A stretch of DNA of 64,000 nt from Planctomycetales bacterium (lineage in GTDB: Bacteria > Planctomycetota > Planctomycetia > Planctomycetales > Planctomycetaceae). Numbering within the stretch: the first letter of the stretch is position 1; every line of letters begins with the position of its first letter. This document shows, in pieces, positions 8,405-17,861 of the stretch. The DNA is taken from assembly GCA_026400835.1 (NCBI GenBank), contig JAPLOA010000095.1, forward strand, positions 1-64,000, given 5' to 3'. The translations under genes and the position numbers were made by a program. Under the pieces are notes generated by a model, which was given only the letters and a program-made list of their open reading frames with translations, was not told the DNA's origin and made no database searches.

Positions 8405-9543
8405 GAGTGCCACGTTCCCGTCATGCGGCCGACAACAGGCTGAGATTCCTGCATATGAGGCGAACCAGCCTGCACTTCGCGATAGACCTGAATAACCTCA
8501 TCCAACATGCGTGTTTCATTAAAGCGATCACGAATCAACTGCTGCCCGGCGGCCGCAATGGTGCGAGCACGCTCTCGATCCTGAAGCAGCTCAATAATTC
8601 GATCAGCCAGACTTCGACTATCTGAAGGCGGCACAATTAAGCCAGTCACATTATCCTGAATAACGCTGACAACTCCGCCCACACCAGAGGCAATCACAGG
8701 ACGTCCCAGAGCCATCGCTTCCAGCATCATGACTCCCAGTCCCTGCTGCAGCGAAGGAAGACAGAAAATATCGATTGCGGAAATGTAACCGGCCATCGAA
8801 ACACCGCCGTCCACAAACGTCAGACGCCGCGACAACTCAAGAGATGAAGCCAGTTGCCGAAGACTCCGCTCCTCCGGTCCACTCCCTGCAATCACCATAC
8901 GAATGTTATGCCCGGCTTCGATAACGCGGTGACAGGCTCGTAAAAAGAAGGCGGCTCCCTTCACGATCTCCAATGGACCTGCCATTCCAATGACAGGAGG
9001 ACGATTATCGTCAAGCGGAAGACACACAGTCGAATTCTCGGGCACCGCAACCCCCGGCAGAATCACTCGTCGCTCAACTCCGTCAAGGAACGGAGATTCA
9101 GGAATCTGCGCCTGCACGCTCTCGCTGACGCAAATGATCGCTTTCAATTCCGGCGTTGGGGCTTTTAGAGTCAGCGATGCAGCATCAGTCTGATCACCCA
9201 GACTGACAATCAGCGGTCGATTCAATTTACGAGCCAGCCGAATCCCCTGAGGAAGCAACCTCGAATCCTGCAGATGAATCACATCCGGCCGCTGTTCCTT
9301 CAAGTCTCTGTACAACGTTCTCAGAACCAGATGGCCCCACACAGGGAAATTATAGCCCTGAATCGTGTGAAGTCTGACGCCCTGCAGCAACGATTCATTC
9401 AGCCCTTCGCAGCTTGTACAGACCAAAGCTGTGTCAAACTCCCTCTTCTCCAGCCCATGTGCGAGACGCAGCGTCAGCAGGGACGAACCACGAAAAGACA
9501 TTTCGGCGTCGAGCAACAAAATGCGTTGAAGACTGTCAGCCAT
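8401..9543 (-). CDS. GT4-family glycosyltransferase
   Basis: 380 residues, two Rossmann-like halves of a GT-B fold. The C-terminal half has GMAGPLEIVKGAAFFLRA, VIAGSGPEERSLRQL, the FCLPSLQQGLGVMMLEAMA donor-sugar segment and GVGGVVSVIQDNVTGLIVPP. In the usual EX7E motif the first Glu is replaced by Gln here (QGLGVMMLE), which is unusual but occurs in active members. It transfers a sugar from a nucleotide-sugar to an unknown acceptor. It starts 24 bases after the stop of the gene ending at 9568 and overlaps the LarA-like gene by 4 bases. Confidence 0.88.
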   Translation of the reverse strand: MADSLQRILLLDAEMSFRGSSLLTLRLAHGLEKREFDTALVCTSCEGLNESLLQGVRLHTIQGYNFPVWGHLVLRTLYRDLKEQRPDVIHLQDSRLLPQGIRLARKLNRPLIVSLGDQTDAASLTLKAPTPELKAIICVSESVQAQIPESPFLDGVERRVILPGVAVPENSTVCLPLDDNRPPVIGMAGPLEIVKGAAFFLRACHRVIEAGHNIRMVIAGSGPEERSLRQLASSLELSRRLTFVDGGVSMAGYISAIDIFCLPSLQQGLGVMMLEAMALGRPVIASGVGGVVSVIQDNVTGLIVPPSDSRSLADRIIELLQDRERARTIAAAGQQLIRDRFNETRMLDEVIQVYREVQAGSPHMQESQPVVGRMTGTWHS

Positions 9544-9567
9544 AAGATCTGCCGAAACCCTGTGCCA

Positions 9568-9927
9568 TCAAACTCGTTGTCGAAACTCGGGAAGAGGATA
9601 TTCAGGCAGCGGAACTGTCTGAGCCAGCTCAAACAGCTCCTGAAGCCTTAGCCATCCGCGAGTGACCAATTCTGCTCTGTGTCGTGAGTAGTCCGCGTCG
9701 AATAATCGCCGATCAAAATCACCCTCAACCACAACCGGTTCAAAGTCCGGATGGTCAATAAACTGGGCTGTCACCGGATTGCACCTTAAATGCCTCTCCG
9801 GTGCAGCCAGTAACGATTTTGCCGCGATTTCTCCGATCACGAATCGCAGGTACAGATCACTCTCGCGGATGTTTTCTACTTCATCCCCGCAGACGTCGCA
9901 GAGATATCCCTGATCACAACGCGCCAT
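9568..9927 (-). CDS. small protein with N-terminal CxxC, function unknown
   Basis: 119 residues. It begins MARCDQGYLCDVCGDEV: C4, C10 and C13 could bind a metal with C49 or histidines further on, but this is a weak pattern. The rest is mixed alpha/beta and acidic, with no signal peptide or helix in the membrane. It is the first gene of a minus-strand group with the glycosyltransferase, LarA-like protein and cytidine deaminase. I do not recognise the family. Confidence 0.7.
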   Translation of the reverse strand: MARCDQGYLCDVCGDEVENIRESDLYLRFVIGEIAAKSLLAAPERHLRCNPVTAQFIDHPDFEPVVVEGDFDRRLFDADYSRHRAELVTRGWLRLQELFELAQTVPLPEYPLPEFRQRV

Positions 9928-9991
9928 GGAAACAACTCTTTTATCTTGCGCTCAGAAGATTCAGGCCCTGAGAAGCTGTGAATAAATGCAG

Positions 9992-10057
9992 GACGCCCTT
10001 GTTCAGGGCGTCGAGATTGGCCGTTTTTTGCGGCAACGACGGCCTGAAAAGGCCGTC
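9992..10057. repeat. two tandem 8-bp-arm hairpins
   Basis: The first hairpin is GACGCCCT / AGGGCGTC (9992-9999 and 10005-10012); the second is GACGGCCT / AGGCCGTC (10038-10045 and 10050-10057). They lie downstream of the sugar isomerase gene that ends at 10103 and may act as its transcription end. Similar GC-rich dyads occur elsewhere in the window (31622, 33281, 67), so they could equally be members of a dispersed palindrome family. Confidence 0.55.
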
Positions 10058-10102
10058 CTACGAATCGACTGACAACCCTTGATGACCGGCTTCACACTGT
10101 AT

Positions 10103-10957
10103 TCATGTCCCCAGAATCTTCTCTCTCAGTGTCGTCAGAATCTTAACGGCCTGACCGATGTCAGCCTTCTGACGTACCGGATCCTGAGGAATCTCGCGTT
10201 CAATCGTCAGCGGACCCGTGTAACCGATGGCCAACAATGTCCGCAGATAATTCTCCATGCCAACATCGCCGTCGCCCAGAGGAACTTCCTGTCCCCAACC
10301 TGTACCGCGAACTTCAACAGGAGCCCACTTGGCATCCTTGCAGTGAATACTGCGAACAAGGTGGCCTACCTTTTTCAGGGCAGCAATCGGCTCACCAGTC
10401 CCGTACAAAATCATATTGGCCGGATCAAAGTTGATGAACAGATTGTCGCGCTGGACATCACTGATGAAGTGCAGCAGATGATCGGCAGATTCCTGACCCG
10501 TTTCCAGATGCAGATTCTGTCCATTGGCTTTGATGTGGTCGAGCAGATCTCGAGTCACAGTGATCAGATCCTTGTAGCTGGCTGACGCAGAATCTTCCGG
10601 CACGAATCCAATGTGCAACGCAACCGTGTTACATCCCAGCAGCTTCGTGAAGTCGCTGATCTCTTTCATTTCCTGGACACGTGCCGCGCGAGTGACCTCA
10701 GGAACGAGTCCAACCGTCTTTGCGGTCGTCGCGATGTCAGCGTAGCTTTCGCCTTCAAATCCACCAAACACGGCCGTGATCGTAATTCCCGCGTCCGAAC
10801 ACTTCTTCAGGAACGCAGCGGCTGCAGCAGGATTTCGAGTTCCCGCGTGCGGCGCATGAACCTGAATCGTCGGAACTCCCAGTTCACGTGCAACCTCCAG
10901 ATGAACACCCAAACCCGCATCAATTGAAGCAAAAACACCAATAGGCCATTTCGACAT
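10103..10957 (-). CDS. sugar phosphate isomerase/epimerase (xylose isomerase-like TIM barrel)
   Basis: 284 residues covering a whole TIM barrel. Likely metal ligands sit in order at strand ends: the Glu of NLHLETGQE (about 152), the Asp of FINFDPANM (about 178), the His of SIHCKDAKW (about 205) and the Glu of LTIEREIP (about 257). These are the positions expected for the AP2Ec-type fold of the IolE/hexulose isomerase group. The substrate cannot be read from the sequence. A GGAGAG ribosome site lies just before the ATG. It is a single-gene unit. Such proteins are very abundant in planctomycetes and often act with Gfo/Idh/MocA oxidoreductases, one of which is at 19403-20440. Confidence 0.88.
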   Translation of the reverse strand: MSKWPIGVFASIDAGLGVHLEVARELGVPTIQVHAPHAGTRNPAAAAAFLKKCSDAGITITAVFGGFEGESYADIATTAKTVGLVPEVTRAARVQEMKEISDFTKLLGCNTVALHIGFVPEDSASASYKDLITVTRDLLDHIKANGQNLHLETGQESADHLLHFISDVQRDNLFINFDPANMILYGTGEPIAALKKVGHLVRSIHCKDAKWAPVEVRGTGWGQEVPLGDGDVGMENYLRTLLAIGYTGPLTIEREIPQDPVRQKADIGQAVKILTTLREKILGT

Positions 10958-11096
10958 GAATCTCTCCGCTGCCGCTTAATTGAGTCGCAAATTGTTTCAG
11001 GGAGCGCCGCTACGGCACATCCACTCCGCCATGTTGGCGTGCCTCGCCCGGGAACGCAACCGTCTGCGAAGAATTCCGATCCCAGCAGTGTTTCGA

Positions 11097-11636
11097 TCAG
11101 TGTGAGGGAATTCCTGCCTGAATCAGGTCCAGAATCTGATCAGCAACATTTCTGACGCTGTTTCGCGGCCAGACCGGACACGAAAGTCCACCTACAGAAT
11201 CATCGGAGACAAGAGCAAGAATCGCAGAGTCGACAGCAGCATACGGTTCTTCACTGACAACGCTTCGCCAGACTTCGATGCGTGGTGCTGCGGAATTCAG
11301 ATCTCCCTCAACAAGAATCAAAGAACAGTCTGCAAACAAAGATTCAAACTGTTCGTACCGTCGCTCTCCACGAAGTTCTCGATCCGATGGGATAAACATG
11401 GCTGTCATTTGCGGCGACAGAATCCCCACGGCCGCCGCGCCTGCTTCGCGATGCAAATGAGAATCCTTGCCCGGCGTATCAAGCTCGTGTTGGTGATGAG
11501 TATGCTTAATTGTTGCGACCCGAATCCCTCGCGATGTGAATTCACGGACCAGCTCACAAACCAGAGTCGTCTTCCCCGAGTTCTTTCGCCCCACAATATG
11601 CACTCTCGCTGGCTTTGACTGAGATTCTGTTTGCAT
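11097..11636 (-). CDS. mobB: molybdopterin-guanine dinucleotide biosynthesis protein B
   Basis: 179 residues. P-loop GRKNSGKTT near residue 16 followed by LVCELVREFTSRGIRVATIK and the characteristic KHTHHQHELDTPGKDSHLHR segment, which match MobB. MobB binds GTP and assists MobA in attaching GMP to molybdopterin for bis-MGD cofactor. No other molybdenum-cofactor gene is adjacent. The start has an AAAGAAG ribosome-like site. Length agrees with the family (about 170 residues). Confidence 0.9.
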   Translation of the reverse strand: MQTESQSKPARVHIVGRKNSGKTTLVCELVREFTSRGIRVATIKHTHHQHELDTPGKDSHLHREAGAAAVGILSPQMTAMFIPSDRELRGERRYEQFESLFADCSLILVEGDLNSAAPRIEVWRSVVSEEPYAAVDSAILALVSDDSVGGLSCPVWPRNSVRNVADQILDLIQAGIPSH

Positions 11637-12147
11637 GTGACTTCTTTCCCGGTTCTCTCTTCACTGAGAGCCTGATTCACTCAACCATACGTCCATGAAT
11701 GGCCTGCGAATTCAAGGATAGACTCCTTGAGGCTACTCCGTTCTTACAAAGAGCTGCAAAGCCAATTTCGACTACTTCGACAGGCAAAAACAGCTCGTAC
11801 AGGCGACTCCTTGATTTCCTGCAAATCGTTCAGGAGTAACTCTCCAGATCTCAAAGGACGGAACATCTGTCTCTGAATCTTACGTTATAACGACAGCCCA
11901 CAAATATCGGCCCGCCTCAGCTCGGGGTTTTGGTGGAGATATTCCGAGAACTCCGGTTACGCTAAAGAAAGCGGCTGGGCTTGTTCGATGAACACGAGGA
12001 ATCTCGCATGATGCGAGACCGGCAGTTATTGCCGATCAGTGTGTCGGCCACGGACGGGGTGATTACTCTCCCTACGGTGAATTCAGAGGCCGAGTGTTCG
12101 CGGGATACCATGTAGAAGTTAGTCTCATTCGTGGACGCGCACCGAAA
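11637..12147 (+). promoter_or_regulatory. intergenic leader with three successive stem-loops
   Basis: No gene seen in 511 bases between mobB and the ExeA-like gene. Just upstream of the latter are three short perfect stems in a row: TGTTC/GAACA (11982-11986, 11990-11994), TCTCGCA/TGCGAGA (12002-12008, 12012-12018) and CGGCA/TGCCG (12020-12024, 12030-12034). Such a close row suggests a structured 5' leader, but I cannot match it to a known riboswitch class. The promoters of both divergent genes must also be here; no convincing box pair was found. Confidence 0.4.
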
Positions 12148-15096
12148 ATGTACGAAACAAATTTTGGATTTCATCGCCAGCCCTTTCAGTGTGCTGATCT
12201 AACTCGGGCTTTTTTCATCTCCGAGTCGATCCGCAGCATTCTTCCCCAGCTGCTTCACGCCCTGCGCTCCGATCTGGGGGTCGCAGTGCTGACAGGACCC
12301 GCTGGTGTCGGAAAAACCTCGCTGCTGAAACATCTGCAGATGCAGCTCGCTCATGAAGGACGAGCCATGCTGTGTTCAGGCGCAGGACTGGAAACTCCCA
12401 CCGAAGTTTTGCAAACTCTGCAGGCCGCATCACTCCTGAAAGCCGGAGAAAGTTCGTCCGAATCCTCATCGTCAGTCGCAGTGCGAAGTCGCTGGACAGT
12501 CGTTGAACAGATGCGGAAGACAACGGAATTCTGGGGTCCCATTCTACTGCTGGTCGACGATGCTCAGCTTCTTTCCGTGCCCGTTTTGAACGAACTCCGC
12601 GCCTTCACGGAGGAGGAATGGAACGGCCGCGCACTGGTTCGATGTCTGATCGCCGGACCACTGAACCTGGAAGAAGAATTGGCTCGACCCGCGTATGCGG
12701 ATTTCAGCCGACGCGTTCGCTGCCATGCCTTTTTGGAACCTTTGTCGTCCAAAGAATCGCTCGAATGCCTGAATCGCCATTTATCAGTCGTCGGCGGAAG
12801 ACTGAGAGATGTCTTTACACCGCAGGCCCTTGACCTGATTGCCGTCGCAAGTGACGGATTACCTCGCTGCCTGACTTTGCTGGCAGATGAATCGTTGGTA
12901 GTGGCCGTAGAGCGATCAACAAAGGTTGCCGATGAGGATTGTGTTCGCTCGGCACTGACACGGCTGCAACATTTGGCTTACGCATGGAACACATCGCCGC
13001 TGGTTTCTGATCATCAGAGTAGTCCGGCGGAACCAGATCCTGAGTTGCCATCCACTTCGGCAAATATGAAAACGTCGCACACTGCGACGACCTTGACTCA
13101 TGTGGCCGCCGGCGTATTTGAGTTCGGTGCTCCCGGAGTTATCGAGTTTGGTGCCAAATCCTCGACCGACTTTTCGATGTCTCGTCCAGCATCGGTGACG
13201 GTCAATCCTGCCGAGATCGCAGTTTCAGAGCTGTCCGGAAATCGTGAGCCGGCAGCAGCACCTTCCCTGACAACGACACAAGAGCTCAGTCTCGGGGCAA
13301 TTGAGATCGAATCCACTCAGGCTCAAAGTTTTGAAGTCGGCCATCGCTATCAGCCTGATGCTCTGGAGGCTTCTGAAGCAGTCGAAATGGATGCGTTTGC
13401 GTCCAGCTCCGCTGAGAACGACGAAGCGTTATTTTCACACGATACTCAGGAACTGAGCTATCGAGACTCGTTTCACGAACACATGGCTGAATTCGATGCC
13501 GATGCCGCCACAATGCTGCTCAGCGTGCAAACGACGTCATTCGAAGATCAGACACAGCCAGGGGTGGACGGTCAGGATTCTGACTTTGACTCCACAAGTA
13601 TCGAATTCCAGAGCACGATCTCGTCACAGCACGTTCATTTCATGCACAACCCAGCGGATACAATCCCCTCTGCAGAGTCATCGCCAGTTTCTGCCGACGC
13701 GCAGGAACAAATGATTCGCAGTGCGACCGGGGCTGATCTCTCAAGTCGGCTTCCCGTTTTCGATCGCTACACATGGATTGCACTGGGACGTGAAGTTCCG
13801 TCGGGAACTTATTCTGTCTCATCAGCATCAGACATGCAGCGGGTCACGGACAATGAATTTGGCGCACACGATGAATGGCTGACAAAAGATTCGCTCCGGA
13901 ATGCTCTGGCGTTCGACATGATTCCTGTCAGTCGGACAAGTGATGCAGACATCATGATGATGCTGAAATCACATCAATTGGAACCAGATCATGGTGAATT
14001 TGTAACATTTCGCCCCGCGCCTTTGTTTGGACACGGAGCGAAGGAAACAAAGGAACTGCAGAACAGAGAGAGTGCTGCAGCAAGCTTTGCACCGGCTCCG
14101 ACTCCTTTCGCAGGCGTCGAGCCGCGTAGTCAACAGAATACTCCGATGGAATCAGAAGATGATGTCATCTCTGATGCCAATCGTCAGGTGATTCAGGATG
14201 CGATTCGATCAAGCCTGCTCGCAAGCTTCGCAGAATCTGCGTCAGTTATGTCTGCCGTGGACGCGTTCAACGTTACTGAGTCACTCGAAGTTGCGGACTC
14301 TTTCGCAACTCTGAATGGCCCGCTGAATCCTGTCTATCCGGGCATCATCGAACAGTTTCAGGTAAACGGCTGGCATGACGGTCAGCTCATCTTTAATCCC
14401 GCTTCTGCGGAATCGACTGAGTCGTCGGCATCGCTTTCCGCTAAGGAAGTTGCTCCGGAGCAGGAACGCGTTTCACTGAACTTCGAAGCCGCAAGACTCG
14501 CACGCGACGGCCAGACCGTCCCGTGCCGTGACAACACCGGATCCAGTAATCGGGAGCCAGATCGATCGTCTCCAAAATTCTTTTCACTGCCCAATGAAGT
14601 TCGCACTCTGGAGTGGGATCTTCGCGGGGACATCCTGAGCACGGATGATGCGGGGCCACTTGCTGATACGCTGGCGTCTTTCCGAGATGAAGTCACACGA
14701 TTTCAGAAAACAGGGCGGCTCAATTCACTTGATAATGACGCAACTTCACTGCCGACCACCGAATCCAGCGACAGGAATTCCGACGGATCGCCGGAAAGCC
14801 TTGTCTCCACCGCGCGAAACCGGCTTGAGTCACTCTCGTCGGCCGAAGTTCTTGTGTCTACCATCATGGGCACGGCGACCGATGCCGCAATCCTGGCTCA
14901 GCCAGTACCACAAATATCGGGCGTTGAACGCAGCGTATTGCCAGCAGAATCAACAGTCCTGCCGGAAGCGACGTCATCACCGGCAGACAATCGTTCGCCC
15001 ACAGGGGCAGCAGAGCCGGGGGATTTCAGCCCTCGTTATTCTCAGTTGTTCACGAAGCTTCGCCAAGTGCGTTCCAGAGCTGCCGGAAATCGGTAA
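12148..15096 (+). CDS. ExeA-like AAA ATPase with a long disordered C-terminal region
   Basis: 982 residues from ATG 12148. This start was chosen because MYETNFGFHRQPF is the typical opening of ExeA/GspA-type ATPases; the longer reading adds 18 unrelated residues. Walker A GPAGVGKTS (50-58) and Walker B ILLLVDDAQ (132-140) are intact, with the AAA lid ending near residue 285. From about 310 to the end the protein is acidic, Ser/Glu/Thr-rich and without recognisable domains. In ExeA the ATPase works with ExeB in type II secretion assembly; here no secretin gene is adjacent and no membrane helix is visible, so the role is unknown. It is followed 52 bases later by glgB. Confidence 0.88.
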   Translation: MYETNFGFHRQPFQCADLTRAFFISESIRSILPQLLHALRSDLGVAVLTGPAGVGKTSLLKHLQMQLAHEGRAMLCSGAGLETPTEVLQTLQAASLLKAGESSSESSSSVAVRSRWTVVEQMRKTTEFWGPILLLVDDAQLLSVPVLNELRAFTEEEWNGRALVRCLIAGPLNLEEELARPAYADFSRRVRCHAFLEPLSSKESLECLNRHLSVVGGRLRDVFTPQALDLIAVASDGLPRCLTLLADESLVVAVERSTKVADEDCVRSALTRLQHLAYAWNTSPLVSDHQSSPAEPDPELPSTSANMKTSHTATTLTHVAAGVFEFGAPGVIEFGAKSSTDFSMSRPASVTVNPAEIAVSELSGNREPAAAPSLTTTQELSLGAIEIESTQAQSFEVGHRYQPDALEASEAVEMDAFASSSAENDEALFSHDTQELSYRDSFHEHMAEFDADAATMLLSVQTTSFEDQTQPGVDGQDSDFDSTSIEFQSTISSQHVHFMHNPADTIPSAESSPVSADAQEQMIRSATGADLSSRLPVFDRYTWIALGREVPSGTYSVSSASDMQRVTDNEFGAHDEWLTKDSLRNALAFDMIPVSRTSDADIMMMLKSHQLEPDHGEFVTFRPAPLFGHGAKETKELQNRESAAASFAPAPTPFAGVEPRSQQNTPMESEDDVISDANRQVIQDAIRSSLLASFAESASVMSAVDAFNVTESLEVADSFATLNGPLNPVYPGIIEQFQVNGWHDGQLIFNPASAESTESSASLSAKEVAPEQERVSLNFEAARLARDGQTVPCRDNTGSSNREPDRSSPKFFSLPNEVRTLEWDLRGDILSTDDAGPLADTLASFRDEVTRFQKTGRLNSLDNDATSLPTTESSDRNSDGSPESLVSTARNRLESLSSAEVLVSTIMGTATDAAILAQPVPQISGVERSVLPAESTVLPEATSSPADNRSPTGAAEPGDFSPRYSQLFTKLRQVRSRAAGNR

Positions 15097-15148
15097 GAAT
15101 CCGGCAGGGAATCTCAACCGGATGAATTTCGGAGTGTTGTGAAACGCC

Positions 15149-17125
15149 ATGCAGACGGAAACGACTTCGTTGCAGTCAACCGGAACTTCGCGGGGTGTCA
15201 ACTCGTTTGATCAGCCTGCCGATGCATCCTCGCTTTATCGCTACTGCGGCGCTCATTTAGTGCCCGGGGGTGTCAGGTTCGCCGTCTGGGCTCCCAACGC
15301 CCGTGAAGTGTCCGTCATCAGCGATGGAAACGGATGGACGTCGGGGCGTGACTGGCTTAGCTCCAGCGATACCGGAGTCTGGAGCGGAACGATACGTGGA
15401 GTCATTCCCGGCACCCGCTACAAATACGCGGTTCGTACGCAAAGCGGGCATCTGCTGGAAAAGGCAGACCCGGTTGCCTTCTATTCCGAAAAACGCCCCA
15501 ACACAGCTTCCATCGTCTGGAGCCTCCGCGACTTTCAGTGGCACGACGCAGCATGGTTGAAACGCAGAGCGGAAACGGACTGGCTCAGGGCTCCGGTTTC
15601 CATCTACGAAGTTCACCTTGGTTCCTGGAAACGTCCTCGCGATGGTCGCACGTTTTTCAATTATCGTGAACTTGCACATGCTCTGGCAGATTACATCGTC
15701 GAAATGGGTTATACCCATCTCCAGCTGATGCCAATCACAGAACACCCATTTGATGGATCATGGGGCTATCAGGCCACAGGCTTCTTTGCTCCAACGTCGC
15801 GCTTTGGCTCACCACATGACTTCCAGTACTTCGTGGACCATATGCACCAGCGAGGCATCGGTGTCCTGATTGACTGGGTGCCGGGACATTTCCCGACCGA
15901 CGTTCATGGGCTGGCAATGTTCGATGGCACATGCCTGTATGAGCATGCTGATCCGCGACTCGGATTTCATCCGGACTGGAATACGCTCATCTTTAACTAC
16001 GGGCGCCGTGAGGTAACCGAGTTCCTGATTTCCAGTGCGAGGTTCTGGTGCGAGGTCTACCATATCGATGGTATCCGTGTTGATGCTGTCGCTTCGATGC
16101 TGTATCTGGATTATTCACGCGACTCCGGCCAGTGGATCCCCAATCAGTACGGAGGCCGCGAGAACCTTGAAGCCATTGACTTCCTGCGAAGCTTTAATAC
16201 GCTGATGCATGCCGAGTTCCCGGGAGTCATGACCATCGCAGAAGAATCGACGGCGTGGCCCGGCGTTTCACGTCCCTGCTATACCGGTGGACTTGGCTTC
16301 ACAATGAAATGGGATATGGGCTGGATGAACGATACGTTGCGATTTATGCGACGCGATCCCATCTTCCGTGGCTATCATTTGAACGATCTGACGTTCCGCA
16401 GCATCTATGCGTTCTCCGAGAATTTCGTGCTGCCGCTTTCGCATGATGAAGTCGTTCACGGCAAACATTCGCTGTTGTCTCAGATGTCCGGCGACACTTG
16501 GCAGAAGTTTGCAAATCTGCGTTTGCTGCTGGCCGGGCAGTACATGGCGCCAGGCAAAAAACTGCAGTTCATGAGTACCGAAGTTGGTCAATGGACGGAA
16601 TGGAACCATGACGCAGAGGTGGACTGGCCCTTGCGCACATTCGAGACGCATGAAGGGATTCGCCGCATGATGTGCGATCTCAATCGACTCTATTCCGGTG
16701 AACCAGCTCTGTACGATGGGGACGTCGTTCCGCAGGGGTTCGAATGGATTGTCGGTGATGATCAGACCAACGTTGTGATCGCCTTCCTTCGCCAAACACA
16801 GGACGCATCGGAAATCATTGTTGTCGTCAGTAATTTGACGCCTGCCCCACGCGAGCAGTATGGACTGGGGGTTCCTCGTCCCGGTTTCTACAAGGAAATC
16901 TTTAACAGCGACGCAGCCTGGTATGGCGGTGCTGGAATTGGGAACCAGGGCGGAGTTTACTCCAGGGCAGAAGCTGCTCACGGGCGTGCTCAAAGCATTG
17001 CTATCACAGTCCCACCGCTGGCAACACTGTGTTTTAAAGCCATAACTACAGCCGCCATTTTGCCGCTCAATGCCGCAGGAGCGGTGACCGCCGAGCCGGC
17101 GTCGAAAAAACCAGAAAAAGCATGA
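15149..17125 (+). CDS. glgB: 1,4-alpha-glucan branching enzyme
   Basis: 658 residues, GH13 family. An N-terminal CBM48-like domain ([20 protein letters not shown], about 31-50) precedes the catalytic barrel. Catalytic residues are present: nucleophile D312 ([11 protein letters not shown]), acid/base E365 (IAEEST) and D433 ([14 protein letters not shown]). The C-terminal beta domain follows. It lacks the extra N1 domain of the 728-residue E. coli enzyme, like many short GlgBs. It makes alpha-1,6 branches in glycogen. No other glycogen gene is next to it. The start is 52 bases after the ExeA-like gene. Confidence 0.95.
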   Translation: MQTETTSLQSTGTSRGVNSFDQPADASSLYRYCGAHLVPGGVRFAVWAPNAREVSVISDGNGWTSGRDWLSSSDTGVWSGTIRGVIPGTRYKYAVRTQSGHLLEKADPVAFYSEKRPNTASIVWSLRDFQWHDAAWLKRRAETDWLRAPVSIYEVHLGSWKRPRDGRTFFNYRELAHALADYIVEMGYTHLQLMPITEHPFDGSWGYQATGFFAPTSRFGSPHDFQYFVDHMHQRGIGVLIDWVPGHFPTDVHGLAMFDGTCLYEHADPRLGFHPDWNTLIFNYGRREVTEFLISSARFWCEVYHIDGIRVDAVASMLYLDYSRDSGQWIPNQYGGRENLEAIDFLRSFNTLMHAEFPGVMTIAEESTAWPGVSRPCYTGGLGFTMKWDMGWMNDTLRFMRRDPIFRGYHLNDLTFRSIYAFSENFVLPLSHDEVVHGKHSLLSQMSGDTWQKFANLRLLLAGQYMAPGKKLQFMSTEVGQWTEWNHDAEVDWPLRTFETHEGIRRMMCDLNRLYSGEPALYDGDVVPQGFEWIVGDDQTNVVIAFLRQTQDASEIIVVVSNLTPAPREQYGLGVPRPGFYKEIFNSDAAWYGGAGIGNQGGVYSRAEAAHGRAQSIAITVPPLATLCFKAITTAAILPLNAAGAVTAEPASKKPEKA

Positions 17126-17248
17126 TTGGGAAACGTCGTCCATCGGAATTACAGTGATGGACAGGAAGCAACAGCGTTCTAAACTCTATTGCGACAACCC
17201 AACTCGACCGTACGTATTTCCAAGGCCAGATTCGATAAGAGACTCAGT

Positions 17249-17551
17249 ATGAAAAGCTTTGTTCAAGCCGCACTCTTTTCAGGTTGCCTGTGCCTCGCAG
17301 GCTGCTCCGAAACCGGAGTCGAAGTGACTACATCAGCCGCCGGTGCTTCGGAATTCGTGAACACAGTCTGTCCAATCATGGGCAATCAGATCGAGCCGAA
17401 AGAAGTTGATGCCTCGCTGGTGAAGAATTTCAATGGAAAGAAGGTCGCTTTCTGCTGCCCACCTTGTCTGGAGGAATGGGATGAGCTAACGGACGCAGAG
17501 AAAACAGAGAAGTTGTCAAACCCGCCGAAAGGGGATGCTCACAGCCATTGA
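17249..17551 (+). CDS. small lipoprotein with YHS-like metal-binding motif
   Basis: 100 residues from ATG 17249, which opens a lipoprotein signal peptide (MKSFVQAALFSGCLCLAGC, lipobox LAGC with the acylated Cys at 19). The mature part carries VCPIMGNQI and FCCPPCLEEW, a spacing and context like YHS/TRASH-type metal-binding domains (CPxMG ... FCC..C). It ends in a His-rich tail (DAHSH). This suggests a periplasmic, membrane-anchored copper or other soft-metal binding protein. No metal transporter is adjacent. A longer reading from 17189 would put residues before the signal peptide and is rejected. Confidence 0.8.
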   Translation: MKSFVQAALFSGCLCLAGCSETGVEVTTSAAGASEFVNTVCPIMGNQIEPKEVDASLVKNFNGKKVAFCCPPCLEEWDELTDAEKTEKLSNPPKGDAHSH

Positions 17552-17861
17552 AATGCAGTCTCGACCAACCTGGTGATAGCCTGTTTTTATAAGGCAAGAA
17601 GAGAGGCTGGCTATGTCTCGCTTTTCGGGACAGATCGCAAGCCGTTCTTGAGTCTCTCGCTGTCGCGATCAAGTCTGGCGAGCCTGAAAGAACAGCGTTT
17701 TCCGATGGATCATTTTCGGGGGCGAGGTCTCATGTCCTGAATTAGGATGTGTGATCGCCGGCGGCTGTTTCAGTGATTTACCATTCAGGCGGCCGCTTTT
17801 GCCCGACCGTCGCGTGCTACTTGACGGCAACGGAAAATCCATGCCATTGACTGCTCTCAAC
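17552..17861. other. intergenic region between convergent genes
   Basis: 310 bases between the lipoprotein gene and the convergent MFS gene. No ORF, RNA or strong terminator was recognised; only short imperfect dyads are visible. Confidence 0.5.

Noticed and set aside
16268-17143. 291-residue minus-strand reading across glgB
   Set aside because: The plus strand has all GlgB catalytic motifs; the reverse reading shows no family features.
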